Source of the DNA: Bombus terrestris
Lineage: Eukaryota; Arthropoda; Insecta; Hymenoptera; Apidae
Direction of reading: 5' to 3'
DNA: 64,000 bases
Assembly: GCF_910591885.1 (NCBI RefSeq)
Contig: NC_063285.1
Span: forward strand, 2,046,001-2,110,000
Position numbers and translations under genes: made by a program. Below, in pieces: positions 42,110-53,662 of this stretch; within the stretch, counting starts at the first letter, position 1; each line of letters opens with the position of its first letter. The notes beneath the pieces were generated by a model. The model made no database searches, was not told the origin of the DNA, and saw only the letters and a program-made list of their open reading frames with translations.

Positions 42110-42253
42110 TTATGTTACATTGAATCGTTTTAAGAGCTTATTTATTTCGTGTAAATTTTGTTCTGCATGTTGAGCTATTTTTCCTTCCAGTAGAACTTTT
42201 GGTTCGTACTTCAGCAATTGATAGCCATCAACTAAATACTTCTTTGGCTCCTG
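42110..42253 (-). CDS. Unidentified host protein, last exon
   Basis: Minus exon of 48 codons including the stop, opened by TTTCTTTTTGCAG. It reads QEPKKYLVDGYQLLKYEPKV, then LLEGKIAQHAEQNLHEI and ends LLKRFNVT. It starts on a codon boundary, which fits the phase-0 end of the exon at 45323-45423. Predicted to be helical and hydrophilic. I do not recognise the protein family. The R1-like element inserted about 240 bases behind its stop. Confidence 0.55.
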   Translation of the reverse strand, partial: QEPKKYLVDGYQLLKYEPKVLLEGKIAQHAEQNLHEINKLLKRFNVT

Positions 42254-42484
42254 CTGCAAAAAGAAACAAACCTTCAAATACTTGTTAATGTAAAGTGCAA
42301 ATAAATGATGGCAGAAATTTTTGTTCACAATTTATGTAATTGTCTGTTAATATTGTATAATTATCGTATTATGTAAAAAATGCTTCAGCCCCTTATAACT
42401 ATAATTACTGTTAGAACACGCGTATATTACCGAAAGAAATAGAAACAAAGGCAACCGAAGATAATACAAAAAATGTATTTTGTA

Positions 42485-42815
42485 GATTAAGTACGTTGCA
42501 TATATGGTACATTTGTATTGTATGTGGAGAGTGAGGGAACGTAGAGAGAAACGATACACAAGTATGTATCCCCTCCATAGTATGTATGCGAGCGTTGTAT
42601 GATGGCCTAGAATTCCGTTGAGAAAAAAGAGAAGTGCAGTGTGAAATCTCGTGCCCTAGGCCTCCGGCAAGTAGCCCACGTGGCGAGCAGAGTTATGTGA
42701 ATATTCTAATATTCTAGTATTCTAATACTAGGGAGGGGATACATACTTGTTTGTGTTTTCGCTCTACGTTCCCTCTCCCTCGCACGTACAATACAAATAT
42801 ACTACATATTCAACA
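42485..42815. repeat. Inverted pair of copia LTR fragments
   Basis: 42485-42580 and 42715-42815 are reverse complements at roughly 75 percent by eye, around a spacer of about 135 bases; both end in TATGTATCCCCTCC next to the spacer. Each matches the start of the copia LTR at 2874-3122 (minus strand). Confidence 0.65.
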
Positions 42816-43232
42816 AAGACCAATAGTGTTGAATCTACTGATTAGTAATGTTATCAAAAATTCCTTATTGACTATTTTTGACTAGTAGTTTTCTGAGTCC
42901 ATGAGTCAACAGCTTATCACAGACAACGTAACTTTTCACGTGCGGATCCATGATCTTAAAAATGATCAATTATTTATCAGTTATTTTGTTTATAAAAATA
43001 GTACATACAAGTTGTTATACTCCAAAATTTTATAGAAAATTGCTGTGCGACGACAGTATCTTCAAAATGATTAATAAGTACAATATTCTACGCTTCTAAC
43101 ATTCGTTACGAAATAGTCGAATAAGTAGACAAATATCCTCGAACAATTGAGTACTATACAACTTTTTGTAACGAACTTTGCAACGAACGGCAGTCAACGT
43201 GGACAAAATTTTAAGTACTTTAAGTATTAACG
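42816..43232. other. Intron or intergenic sequence, no gene seen
   Basis: AT-rich sequence without open frames, inside the presumed intron between the exons at 45323-45423 and 42110-42253. Confidence 0.5.
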
Positions 43233-43632
43233 TGTTAGTTTATTAAAGAGACGAGTAGTAAAAATGTAATAGTTAATTATATTAAAATCATTTTAAGTAC
43301 AAGTACAGAGATAGTGCATGTCGGTCGTAACCATCGCTCACTTGATTCTACCGTATGACTCGCTATGCTGCTCGCTATATTCTTCGCTATACTAATTCGC
43401 TCTAAAGACTCCTTTCCCTAGAGGGGATGTCCGTCTATTTATATTGTCCGATGGATTTACAGAAGGTCATATGTGGTTCCGGTTGACGATTATTCATAAC
43501 AGCGATAATGTTTTTATCCAATTATTTTGTTTATTCTTAAACCTTGCAAATCAAAACAGCGTCGATACTCTAAGGTACAACAATAAAAGTCACTCCTGAT
43601 TCGAATCGTCCTATGACTCATGTGTCGCTACA
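43233..43632 (+). repeat. Probable solo LTR related to the CsRn1-like LTR
   Basis: It starts TGTTAGTTTATTAAAG and ends CATGTGTCGCTACA; the end resembles CATGTGCCGCTACA of the 14055 and 16595 LTRs. CTATTTATATTGTCCGATGG resembles their TTTATTTATACTGGTCGG. No clean target duplication was found, so the left boundary is tentative. Confidence 0.45.
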
Positions 43633-44364
43633 TATCCATGTTTATAAGAGCAGTAATAGGCCACCTACTTAGCCTTATCAGAAATTATTTTAGCTTCTTT
43701 TCAAATCACAGACGATGAGATCAAGGTTTTCGAAAACTTTGTATGATCTTTGAAACGGTGTTCGGGATTTCGAGTGGCCGTTCGTTTATGCCTTGGATAG
43801 CACCTATCCGTTCTTTGAGAAATTTCGAATTACCTATCCTCCTCGAGCTGTAAATCTGATGATTCAGAGGTCAGGGAGAAACCCCAGGGAAAACCCCCGG
43901 TCCGGAAGGCACGATGCATGGACGAGACCCAACGGCTGATGGGGGAAATCAGCGACATACTAGGACAGTCACCAACAGAGCGTCGTACCGTGCGGGTGAA
44001 ATACTTCACTCTCAACAAGATCTTACAACTGCTGTGTTCAAAACATCAAACTTTACTTTTATGCAACAATTTTACTTTTACTTTTATACACTAACAATCG
44101 ATCTATTAAACCTCCTCCACCTTGAGTATTAAGTCATTCAAGGTACGCGATATCGACCAATCGGTTGGGCTTGGCCGGTCGCTCTTTAGTTGATAATTCG
44201 CAACAGACGGTATGCAAGATAACATCATAGATACAGATTTTCAGAATGTTGTCTCAAAATTTTCACATTATCTTAAAACTTGAGAATGAAATGACAACTA
44301 TGAATATAATATTTCGATATGATTAGAATAATAAAGCACTTCAATGAGGTTGAAAGAAGCGATA
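43633..44364. other. Gene-free stretch with one GC-rich unassigned patch
   Basis: Around 43840-44000 a GC-rich patch reads, on the plus strand, DETQRLMGEISDILGQ and then SPTERRTVRVKYF. It looks like protein but I cannot assign it. The rest is AT-rich. Confidence 0.35.
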
Positions 44365-44860
44365 ACTTTTTTTTTTTGACGTGGAGGAAATCCGCACGGA
44401 CACCCGAGTACCTGCGTCACCCTATAAGTCAGGGGGCCCCGGCCCCGTCCAACCAAACGTCCCAGTTTGGAAGGACGGCCTCGAGGACCCTTAGCCCCGG
44501 CGCGCCTGCTCTCATGCCGAGCCTAGCACGCCATCTGTCGAGCAGGGCCCGTCGAGCCCGACCCTCAACGTCGGCGCCCACCGGATCGACCTCGTCCGAC
44601 AGACCCCGAGTGTGAAGGTAAATCTCGCGACACCTCAGTGCCTGCAGTTCGAAAGGGGGGAACCCGGCGAGCACCGCCGCTGCTGCCGCAAAAATGGTGT
44701 GGAAGCCCCTCACTACCCTGATGGCCGCCGTCCTCTGCAACCTCCTGACCTTCAGAAGACTGCGGCGGCTGGCTATCAGGTCCTCTGCCCAGATTGGAGC
44801 TCCATAGAGGAGCCTCGATCGCACCACGCCGGCGTACAGCCGGCGCACTCCGATGCCGGG
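44365..44860 (-). pseudogene. R1-clade LINE ORF2 3' fragment with A tail
   Basis: The minus strand begins LYAGVVRSRLLYGAPIWAED, then LLKVRRLQRTAAIRVVRGF and LAGFPPFELQALRC, the thumb region after an R1-type RT. It runs to a short A run (T run on plus, 44367-44378), the element's 3' end. It is high in GC compared with its surroundings. It is 5' truncated and its truncated edge abuts a gypsy LTR fragment at about 44866. It belongs to a different family from 38455-41601. Confidence 0.8.
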
Positions 44861-44865
44861 CTAGC

Positions 44866-45266
44866 TGAACATGTACTGTAGAGATGCGTCGACATCTGGT
44901 AATCATTTTACCCGAAGAATAGGGTCTGCGTGTGGCGAGCCACAGGACAGAAACCGTTAGAATTGTCGTTTACACGCGTTTACTGTCGCGTGCCGCTATA
45001 ACTATTTCTTTCAAGGACAGCTATAGAATTACTCCATACCTTTGTTAGGTAAAAACGTTCATCCCTTGACCGCGGTTACGTTCGGCGACTGGTTATCGCC
45101 TCGAGCCCAAGTTCACTATCATAAATCCCGAACAAACACAGTCGGATTGAATGACGACAATTGCTTAATTACGGCTATGGTAGAATCTAGATTAAAGTGT
45201 TAAGGGACTTTCCCAAAATTCTTAAGAGAAGGCTCCGGTGTCCTTTCATCATCGACATATATATTA
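44866..45266 (+). repeat. Diverged gypsy LTR fragment (right part)
   Basis: It matches 31013-31394 of the 1009-bp LTR (for example GTCTGCGTGTGGCGAGCCAC and ACGTTCATCCCTTGACCGCG) at roughly 80 percent by eye, ending CATCGACA and followed by TATATATT. Confidence 0.82.
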
Positions 45267-45322
45267 TTATTTAAATATGTAGTATTATTTAAGTATGTGT
45301 CAAATTTGATATTTCATCTTAC

Positions 45323-45423
45323 CAATAATGGCACTAAAATCTCCATTTCTGTATGTCTCCTACTAAGGTCTGCGTGGGCTGCATGTAATTCGAAAAGAAT
45401 CAGGCCTCGAATTCGATTTTCAG
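45323..45423 (-). CDS. Unidentified host protein, internal exon
   Basis: Minus exon of 101 bases between TTTTTGTTTCAG and GTAAGATG. After two bases that complete a split codon it reads ENRIRGLILFELHAAHADL, then SRRHTEMEILVPLL, and ends in phase 0, fitting the exon at 42110-42253. Splice sites and phase support a real gene, but I do not recognise the family and did not find the upstream exons. The intron between the two exons has collected LINE and LTR fragments. Confidence 0.55.
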
Positions 45424-45984
45424 CTGAAACAAAAAGCTCAAATTATACGTACTATTACTATCCGTACCAAGTGGATGAGATACAATGAAATCGTAAAGTA
45501 AAGCATGACGTAAGTAAGCGTACTAATTGATCTGATTCAGGTAGGATCGTGCTCATTGCGCACATACATACGTAGGCAACTGTATGAATTTTTGAAATTG
45601 CCGATTTTTATAATCTTATGTAATTGACGATTTTTAAGAAAGCATACTAGTTATATTTGAAATAAAAATAGAGTTAAAATTAAAGATAATGTTTTTTCGT
45701 TGCAGCTTTGCTTTCTGATAAATTTGTAAAAGTTTATCAATTGCATGTTTATTGTTTTCTCTTATATATACCTATCATGTATAGCTATAAATGATATGCA
45801 GTGATATTTGTACCTACCATATCAAATTGCAAAGAAGAAATATTAGTAGTAATAACATAATATTAATATATCTTCTATACAAGGATTATTGGCAATTATT
45901 TACGACGTGGATGAACTTATCGATTTCACTGACCTTGAAATATGTCATCAGGATCAACGTTTTGAGCAATTTTTCCCTATATAC
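45424..45984. other. Host intron sequence, nothing else seen
   Basis: AT-rich, no recognisable coding sequence or repeat; probably intron upstream of the 45323-45423 exon. Confidence 0.5.
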
Positions 45985-46262
45985 ATGCCGAGTTATCATT
46001 AGGGTTAGGGGCGTGTAACGAATCTTCATTTGGATTAGACATGGTTATTACGCAATAGAAAAGATATTTACTAGTACAAATATGATTATTATAGAATTTG
46101 ACAAGTAACCGTGGTAATTATATATTCGAAATGCTAATGGCAATGATCTTAGGCCCAATAACGAATCCACGGTCAACGGGGTAGCCAATGTGCTTTTTTC
46201 CAAAGTCCAAGTCGAACTGAACTCACTGGTCCACAATTCAAGTGTAACTCAACTTACTTATC
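45985..46262 (+). repeat. Diverged gypsy LTR fragment (left part)
   Basis: It matches 30386-30640 (for example CAATAACGAATCCACGGTCA and AGATATTTACTAGT) with many substitutions. The fragment leads directly to the R1-like ORF1 remnant. Confidence 0.75.
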
Positions 46263-46280
46263 TACAAGTAGATCTGCCCA

Positions 46281-46816
46281 ATGTCGGGTGACCCGACGCT
46301 GGAGAAGTTGAAGGCTGATAATACAAGGGAAATAAGGAATATGAGGCGTTGGATCGACACCAACGCCGAAATGAAAAGGGAACGTCGTGACAGGAGAATG
46401 GTGCCCACCCAGATGACTCCTAAGGAACAAGAGTGAATACACCGCGCTGGCGTGTCGGCAGCCGTTCAAACCAAGGTCGGCCAGTCGGCAAAAGGGAAAG
46501 GTATATCGCCGTTGAAAGAAAGAAGAACGACTAATAGGAGAAATCCGAGGCAAGAGAAGCTATCATATGCCGAGGCATGTGGTAGGAACAGACAAAATGC
46601 CGAAAGCGAGGGTGAATGGACGGCGATCGTCAGGCGAAGAGGGATTAGGAGTGTAGCTGATAAGACCGATGAGAAGGCACTGAGAAATAAAAGTGGTAAG
46701 GATGAAAGAAGGGATATAGTAGCAAGGGGAAAGAGCGAAGCGATCCTGGTTAAAGTTGGCCAGGACGCTAACTGGTTAGATTCTTACAGAGAGGTAGTGG
46801 GAGCGAAAGATGTACT
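46281..46816 (+). pseudogene. R1-like ORF1 fragment, interrupted by copia
   Basis: One plus frame from the ATG at 46281 (MSGDPTLEKLKADNTREIRN) with a single TGA near 46434-46436. It continues KLSYAEACGRNRQN and SEAILVKVGQDANWLDSYRE. The last segment matches ILVKVGQDKEWIQVYKDL of the ORF1 at 36614-38431. The frame is cut at 46816 where a copia LTR begins. The CCHC knuckles and ORF2 would lie beyond the copia element, outside the window. Confidence 0.78.
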
Positions 46817-47058
46817 TGTTAAGAGCATGATACATTTACACTATACATGTGAATGTGTGTGTAAGCGTCAGAGGGCGTCCAGACCTTAGTTGGGACAAAA
46901 GACAATAGTCAGTCGTTAGAAGTATCTGGAAGAGTCGGTTGACAACAAGCGTACGTGCCAGTAGGATTACGTCTTTAGAGTGTAAGATATATGTATAACT
47001 GTTGTGTGCTAAATAAAGGAACTTATTTGTATTTCCGAATTCCTCCTACATCTTTACA
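46817..47058 (+). repeat. Copia 5' LTR (242 bp)
   Basis: TGTTAAGAGCATGATACATT to CCTACATCTTTACA, TG…CA ends. It is close to the solo LTR at 21917-22161. Confidence 0.92.
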
Positions 47059-47251
47059 TGGTAGTAGAGCGTGGTTCATAGTTTTGCAAGTTATTTAGTG
47101 CGTGGTTTTCAATCTTGAAAGTTAGTTCGAGTGAGTTTTCAGTAAGGGAAGAAACCTTCAAAGGTTACAAAGAGGAAAGATATACTTCGAGCACGTAGGA
47201 ACGCTTGAGTAAGAGATAAGGAATCATTTATCGGAATCATGATCGGAAATC
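47059..47251 (+). other. Copia primer site and leader
   Basis: TGGTAGTAGAGCGTGG at 47059 directly after the LTR is a copia-type primer site (initiator-Met-tRNA type by its TGGTA start). A short leader follows to the gag ATG at about 47252. Confidence 0.65.
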
Positions 47252-47348
47252 ATGATACCTATATTCGATCGTGAGGATTACGGTATGTGGAAGCAAAGAA
47301 TAACGATGTTTCTCAGGTATAAAGAATGCGAGATTGTCACAACTAGGG
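47252..47348 (+). pseudogene. Copia gag, first segment
   Basis: Plus frame IPIFDREDYGMWKQRITMFL, then the stretch to EIVTTR, the conserved N-terminus of copia gag. It is cut at 47348 by BEL/Pao A and continues at 53668 in the same frame. Confidence 0.88.
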
Positions 47349-48014
47349 TGTAAAATTCGTACTATCGCGGGGAGACGCGGTCGTTAGAATACGCGTCAAC
47401 GAGAGTCGTAAATTCCCGTTACGATTAGAATAATCGACACCACGAATAGTTCGATCCCCGTATTTCGGTTAGGATAATCGGGGTGGTTGATGCGGTATAA
47501 CACTGAGAGTCACAGAATTATAATAATGTATATTTCCAACAACTAGTCTACACGATTGAAAAGATATAAAACAATTAACAACTTTATCGCACGCAGATAA
47601 TGTAAATGTATACAGTATCGAGCAAGGCTCTTACACTTGAAGTTAGTCTCTTGGTGGACGTAGCACGATATGATACTTAACAGAATAAGCGAATGTTTGG
47701 CAATGTGTAATGTTCGACGCGTCACAAGGAACTGATCCACTTTCGATGATTTCTTTGTCTCATCTTTAAGACGACCCCCACTATACTTAGGTCACGCCAC
47801 CGTTCGCGCCTATGCTCACGTATGTCTATTCTTGCGTGGAAAACGTAACGGACCAAATTCGACGTTTCGAGAACTCGCTGCTTGGCAACAGCTATGCGCT
47901 CGTCGATACATTGTATATGATCCGGCGGTCAGATAAGACGATCTGACTGAGACATTGTAGGGCCGCGAGTGACGGTTAGAAAATACAGCCTGTGTTAAGC
48001 CTCGTGGCGTAACA
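47349..48014 (-). repeat. BEL/Pao A 3' LTR (666 bp)
   Basis: On the minus strand TGTTACGCCACGAGGC to GTACGAATTTTACA. The purine tract AACGGGGGGAGGA (plus 48015-48027) lies directly before it. Confidence 0.95.
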
Positions 48015-48060
48015 TCCTCCCCCCGTTGAGAGGGTACCGATCAAATGATATGGTGTGGAG

Positions 48061-51000
48061 TCAGTTGCGTCGCTGGCGAATCTCCTTGGCTCCGTGTGGG
48101 TGGTCGGACTCGTCTGGATCTGGGTGAATGGGTAAGGGGACCAGTCTTTTGACGCCACGATCCAGGGTAGTTGTTGCCGTCTGCACGGTGGCGGTCCGTA
48201 TGATTCCGTCGACTCCTGGAAGGACCTTGATCACGCGGCCCAAAGGCCATTGCATGGATGGTACGTTATCCTCCCTGAGGACTACTATGGTGCCTACTCG
48301 GATGTCGTGACTGCCCTTGCTCCATTTATTTCGGATGTTCAGCTCGTTCAGGTATTCTCGATGCCAACGGCGCCAGAAATGTTGTTTGATCCTTTGAATA
48401 TGTTGCCAGCTGGAGAGACGATTGGATGGAGTGTCCCGGAAATCTCGTTCTCGAAAGCTTGTTAGTGCATCTCCGATGAGGAAGTGACCGGGAGTAAGGA
48501 CAAGAAGATCGTTTGGGTCAGATGATATTGGAGTCAGAGGACGGGAGTTGAGGATAGACTCGATTTCAATGATCAGTGTGTTCAAATTTTCGTATGTTAA
48601 GAGCTCGTTACCTGCGACACGTCTGAGATGTCTTTTGAAGGACTTCACCGCAGCCTCCCACAGCCCGCCGAAGTGAGGTGAGTTGGGAGGAATGAAGTGC
48701 CATTCGATTCGTCGATCGGCTAAAAAGGACTGAATCCTTACCTTATGATCGTCGGACTGCAGGAGGTTTCGGAGCTCTCGTAATTCATTGTTGGCGCCAA
48801 CGAAGTTGGTGCCGTTGTCAGAATAAATTGTTACACAGAATCCTCGGCGAGCGATGAATCTTCGCAGAGCAGCAATGAAGGCCTCGCTAGTGAGATCGGT
48901 GACCAGCTCGAGGTGGACTGCTTTAACTGCAAGGCATACGAAGATTGCTACATATACCTTGATTTTTCGTCGGCTGCGATCCTTTCGTTCCTTGATGTAG
49001 AACGGTCCGCAATAATCGATTCCGACGTTCGTAAATGGACGAGATTCCGTTATCCGTGCAGCTGGAAGGTCGCCCATTACGTACTCTACTGGAGGTGGAT
49101 TGGCTCGGCAGCAACGTACGCACTTCTTCAGCGTGCTCCAAACTTGACTACGGCCGTCGATAGGCCAGTAAGATCTCCTTAAGGCATATAAGGTAGCTTG
49201 AGTTCCGGAGTGGAGATTTAGGAGGTGTTCATGCTCGATTATGAGTGCTGTAACTGAGGATTTGGGTAGAATGATTGGGTGTTTCTGAGTGAAGGGCATT
49301 GGTGAATGACTGAGTCGGCCTCCGACTCGCAATATCTCGTCCTTGTCCAGAAATGGATTGAGTCGTTGCAGCTTCCCCTTCACTGCAGAATTTTGATCTG
49401 TGCGGAGAGTACGTATTTCATCTGGAAAATAACAGAGTTGTAACAATTTGACCAATTTGTTATGCGCATTGGTTAAATCATGTGTGGTTAGAGGTCCCCC
49501 CCGATCCTGTTTTTGCCTCCATCGGAGGCAACGAGCGGCAATTCTTATCAGCTTGGGCCAAGAGGAATATCTCTCCAGTAGACTGTGGTCAGGCGGAGTC
49601 ACGGACAGACATGTTGCCTTCTTTTGCTCTGGTATTTCAACTAATGGTACTGGGTTCCACGACGGCCAGTATTTTTCAGGTTGTTGGAGCCATTCTGGTC
49701 CATGTTGCCAAATGGTAGATCGCAGGAAGTCTTGGGGTGATTGGCCTCGAGATATGAGATCTGCAGGGTTATCGGTAGTGGGAATGTGGCGCCAATCTGA
49801 GGTGTGAGTCTTTTGTTGAATCTCTGTCACACGATTGGCGACGAAGGTTTTCAGCGTATGGGGTGATGTATTAATCCAGTGTAAAACGATTGTAGAATCA
49901 GTCCAGTAAACGGTCCGAGAAATGTTGCTTGGTAACGCTTGAAGGACTGTAGTGGCCAATGATGCGAGAAGAAGTGCTCCACTCAGTTCCAGCCTTGGAA
50001 TGGTTTGTGATTTGAATGGAGCCACTTTTGACCTTGCGGTGAGGAGTCGTGTCCAAACATGACCATCCGGAGCGATGGTGCGAAGGTAGACGCATGCCCC
50101 ATACGCCCTCTCGCTGGCGTCGCAGAATCCGTGTAATTCAATTTCCGCTGCAGTCTTGATTATAGTTTTACGTGGAAACTTCACGTTATTTAGCAAAGGT
50201 AGCTGTGAATAATATTTGCTCCATTCTGTGTGTACGTCAGCCGGAAGAGATTCGTCCCAGTCAAGTTTTAAAGTCCAAAGTCGTTGGAGCAACATCTTAG
50301 CGCGAACGATCACTGGTGCCAGTAATCCAAGAGGGTCGTAGATCTTGGCAATTTCGGAGCTGATTGTTCTCTTCGTAATTCGAGAGGCGGTAGGATTGAT
50401 TTTGACGGAATATAGGATCGAATCGTCAAAGGAATTCCAAACAACACCCAGAGTTTTGAAAGTTTGCGATTCGCCTAGTAGCAGCTTATCGTTTATGTCC
50501 TGCTCGGAAAGTCCTCGTAGCAGTTCCCGGTCGTTCGCTGCCCATTTTCGGATGTTTAAGCCGGCTAATTTAAGCAATTCTATGAGCTCCGTTCTTAGTG
50601 ATTGTGCCTCGTTCTTTGTTTCGGCTCCTGTGAGAACATCGTCGACGTAGAAGTCTCGCTGTAAGACCATCGCTGCTCGTGGGTATCGATGTCCCTCGTC
50701 GTCTGCCAGTTGTTTGAGGCACCGAATGGCTAGATAGGGGGCCGCTGACAGCCCGAATGTCACTGTGTTAAGTTGATAGATGTCCACTTCTCCGTCCGAG
50801 TTGCGCCACAAGATTTGTTGGAATTTCCGATCCTCTGGACGCACAAGAAATTGTCGATACATCTTTTCGACATCGCCTGTAATGACATACTGATGAAAAC
50901 GAAATCTTAAAAGGATAAGAAATATGTCGTCTTGTAGTTTCGGTCCCGTATGAAGTACGTCGTTTAATGAAACTCCGGTGGTGGTTGGTGCAGATCCGTC

Positions 51001-52737
51001 AAACACAACTCGGAGTTTTGTAGTCCGGCTGGATTCTTTGATCACGCCGTGATGTGGCAGAAAATATCCGTCGTCCGTGCAGTGGTCCGTGGTGATCTTC
51101 GTCATATGTCCTAATTCCAAGTATTCCTGTATTACGGCGTGATAGTCGGCTTCGAATTGTTTGTCTCGTTGGAATCGACGGCAGAGGGAAGTGAGTCGCT
51201 TCATTGCCATGGCTTTCGAAGATCCAAGCGGAGGAGTTGTTTCGTTGAATGGGAGAGCGACAACGTATCGCCCTTCGTTGTTGCGTTGAACGTGATTTCG
51301 AAAGTGCTCCTCGCACTGTCGTTCCGATTCCGAAATTCTTGCGGTGGGCGGTCCCTCGTCGATTTCCCAAAAACGGGCGAGGTCCGCCTGTAAAGCCGTC
51401 GTGGAGGTGTGAAATGCGTATGCTAATGATTGTGAGGTTGGGCTCCCCCCGATGACCCATCCGAATCTCGTCTTTTGCAGACGCAAGTCGGGCCCGTTTG
51501 CTTGACTGATATCAAGTTGGCCGACACAGAGTGATGCTAGTGTTTTGCTATGCCCCTGGTCTTGATGCAGATACGTGTGATGTCGCTGTCTACAGATGCG
51601 ACATGATCCCGCGGAGCATTGAGTGAGAGCGTGTCCCTTGCCTAAACAATTGGTACAGAGCGACGCCCTTTTGGCGATTTCCAGGCGTTCTTTGGGCGTC
51701 TTCGTTTTGAAGACATGGCAATTCCATAATTTGTGTTGTCCGTGGCAGTTCGGACACAACAACGTATTATGTGTAGTTATGAATGTGTAGCTTCGCGGCG
51801 CGTCCTGTCGCCGACGGTCGTGTTGATCGGACGCCCCTTTTTTGACGGTTAATGATGAACACGCTCTGTCGCTATTCGTCCGTGTTTTTAGAAAATCTAC
51901 TAAATGCGTATATGGCGGCAATTTCTTGTCCGGTAGGGTATGTTGCCACTCGCGAACAACGGCTGAGGGTAACTTCGACGTGACAAGCTTTATGAGAATG
52001 GCGTTTGACGTGACTGGGTCCCCGAGTCTTTCTAACGCTTGGAGATGTACTTTGACTGTCTCGATAAGATCGTCTATAGCTTCGGGTGTTTCTTTAGTTA
52101 TTCTGGGATAGTCGAGAATCAGGTCCCAGTGACGCATGCAGATCTGGCGGTGGCAGTCGAATTTTTCCCTAAGAGCGTCCATGGCGATTGCGTAATTTGC
52201 GTCGGTGATGGGTAATGACTGTATGCTTCGCGCGGCCCAGCCAGTCAGGGCTGTTCGGAGATGATGAAATTTCTGAACCGGTGCTAAATTTTCATTTCTA
52301 TCTATCGCTGATGAGAAGGCATCGTGAAACGAATGCCAATCCTCGAGGGCGCCATCAAATGTAGGTATGCGAACCTCCGGTAGTTTAAGCGGTGCGGACT
52401 CGCGGCCGACGGCTGATTCGCCGCTTGTCGACTGTGACGGCGTGCTCCGTCGTGTATTGCTTAATTGTTTGGCTACTCGGCGTTACAGCCTCTCGTATTC
52501 TTCCTCTAGCTCACTGCCGCGCGCGGTCTCTCCCTCGTCTAGAGTTACGATCTGGTATTGTAGTGCACGGATGTCCTTCTCGTAGGTTTCTAGACGGTCT
52601 TTAATGTGAAGCAAGTCGAACTCGTCCGGACAGCCTGATTGTTCAATGTCGCCCAGTTTTTTTGCGAGGCGTGTAAACTGGGCGCTACAGTAGCCCCGGC
52701 GACGACGCAAGTTGGCGAGCTCGTCTCCGGTTGCCAT
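48061..52737 (-). pseudogene. BEL/Pao A gag-pol, fused frame with one stop and no protease
   Basis: From the ATG at 52737 (MATGDELANLRRRRG) one minus frame runs 1558 codons to 48061 with a single internal TAA at 52483-52485. Gag has FDGALEDWHSFHDAFSSAID and zinc clusters CPNC, CTNCLGKGHALTQC and CRICRQRHHTYLH. Directly after HHTYLHQDQGHSK comes TLASLCVGQ, which in element B lies well inside pol. The aspartic protease and the gag stop are therefore deleted in frame. Then RT (KLRVVFDGSA, FYVDD), RNase H (HGFCDASERAYGACVYL) and integrase (CRANPPPVEY, GIDYCGPF, YSDNGTNF, GGLWEAAVKS) follow intact. It cannot mature its own polyprotein; otherwise the frame is well kept. Confidence 0.93.
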
Positions 52738-52996
52738 TATTTTTTATGTAATTGGTAATGAAATCGTTTGAACTTACTTCTGTTGGCGATTGTCCACTTT
52801 GTGGCGGGAGGCTGTGTGGTTGCGTTTCAACCACCGAATTATACCTCTTCAAAGGTGACGACCCTTTACGTTACTGACCTCGCTGGGGTGGTAACGGTTC
52901 TGCTGCTGGTTGTGTTGGATTCACGTGGCACTGTATGAGAGTGGGTGTCACTGGCGTGCACTTTTCACTTGACACAGAATCCGGCTCGAAGGACCA
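52738..52996 (-). other. BEL/Pao A leader and tRNA-Tyr primer site
   Basis: Inside the 5' LTR the minus strand reads TGGTCCTTCGAGCCGGA (plus 52980-52996). This is the complement of the 3' end of insect tRNA-Tyr with CCA as I know it. The remaining leader to the gag ATG has no gene. Confidence 0.75.
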
Positions 52997-53662
52997 TGTA
53001 AAATTCGTACTATCGCGGGGAGACGCGGTCGTTAGAATACGCGTCAACGAGAGTCGTAAATTCCCGTTACGATTAGAATAATCGACACCACGAATAGTTC
53101 GATCCCCGTATTTCGGTTAGGATAATCGGGGTGGTTGATGCGGTATAACACTGAGAGTCACAGAATTATAATAATGTATATTTCCAACAACTAGTCTACA
53201 CGATTGAAAAGATATAAAACAATTAACAACTTTATCGCACGCAGATAATGTAAATGTATACAGTATCGAGCAAGGCTCTTACACTTGAAGTTAGTCTCTT
53301 GGTGGACGTAGCACGATATGATACTTAACAGAATAAGCGAATGTTTGGCAATGTGTAATGTTCGACGCGTCACAAGGAACTGATCCACTTTCGATGATTT
53401 CTTTGTCTCATCTTTAAGACGACCCCCACTATACTTAGGTCACGCCACCGTTCGCGCCTATGCTCACGTATGTCTATTCTTGCGTGGAAAACGTAACGGA
53501 CCAAATTCGACGTTTCGAGAACTCGCTGCTTGGCAACAGCTATGCGCTCGTCGATACATTGTATATGATCCGGCGGTCAGATAAGACGATCTGACTGAGA
53601 CATTGTAGGGCCGCGAGTGACGGTTAGAAAATACAGCCTGTGTTAAGCCTCGTGGCGTAACA
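52997..53662 (-). repeat. BEL/Pao A 5' LTR (666 bp)
   Basis: Same length and, by eye, the same sequence as 47349-48014 at a constant offset of 5648. The small open frame it holds on each side is not a gene. Confidence 0.95.

Larger units (their letters stand above)
47349..53662 (-). mobile_element. BEL/Pao element A, recent, protease-less
   Basis: 6314 bp with two 666-bp LTRs that I could not tell apart by eye, flanked by TAGGG (47344-47348 and 53663-53667). Minus order: 5' LTR, tRNA-Tyr primer site, one gag-pol frame, polypurine tract, 3' LTR. The identical LTRs imply a recent insertion. Two lesions stand out: a TAA in gag, and an in-frame deletion that removes the gag tail, the gag stop and the protease. 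Confidence 0.95.

Noticed and set aside
52980..52996. Possible tRNA-Tyr gene
   Set aside because: Only the 3' 17 bases match and they lie at the LTR edge: a primer binding site, not a tRNA.
47543..53388. Identical small minus frames at 47543-47740 and 53191-53388
   Set aside because: They lie at the same place in the two LTRs of BEL/Pao A; identity reflects the LTR pair, not a duplicated gene.
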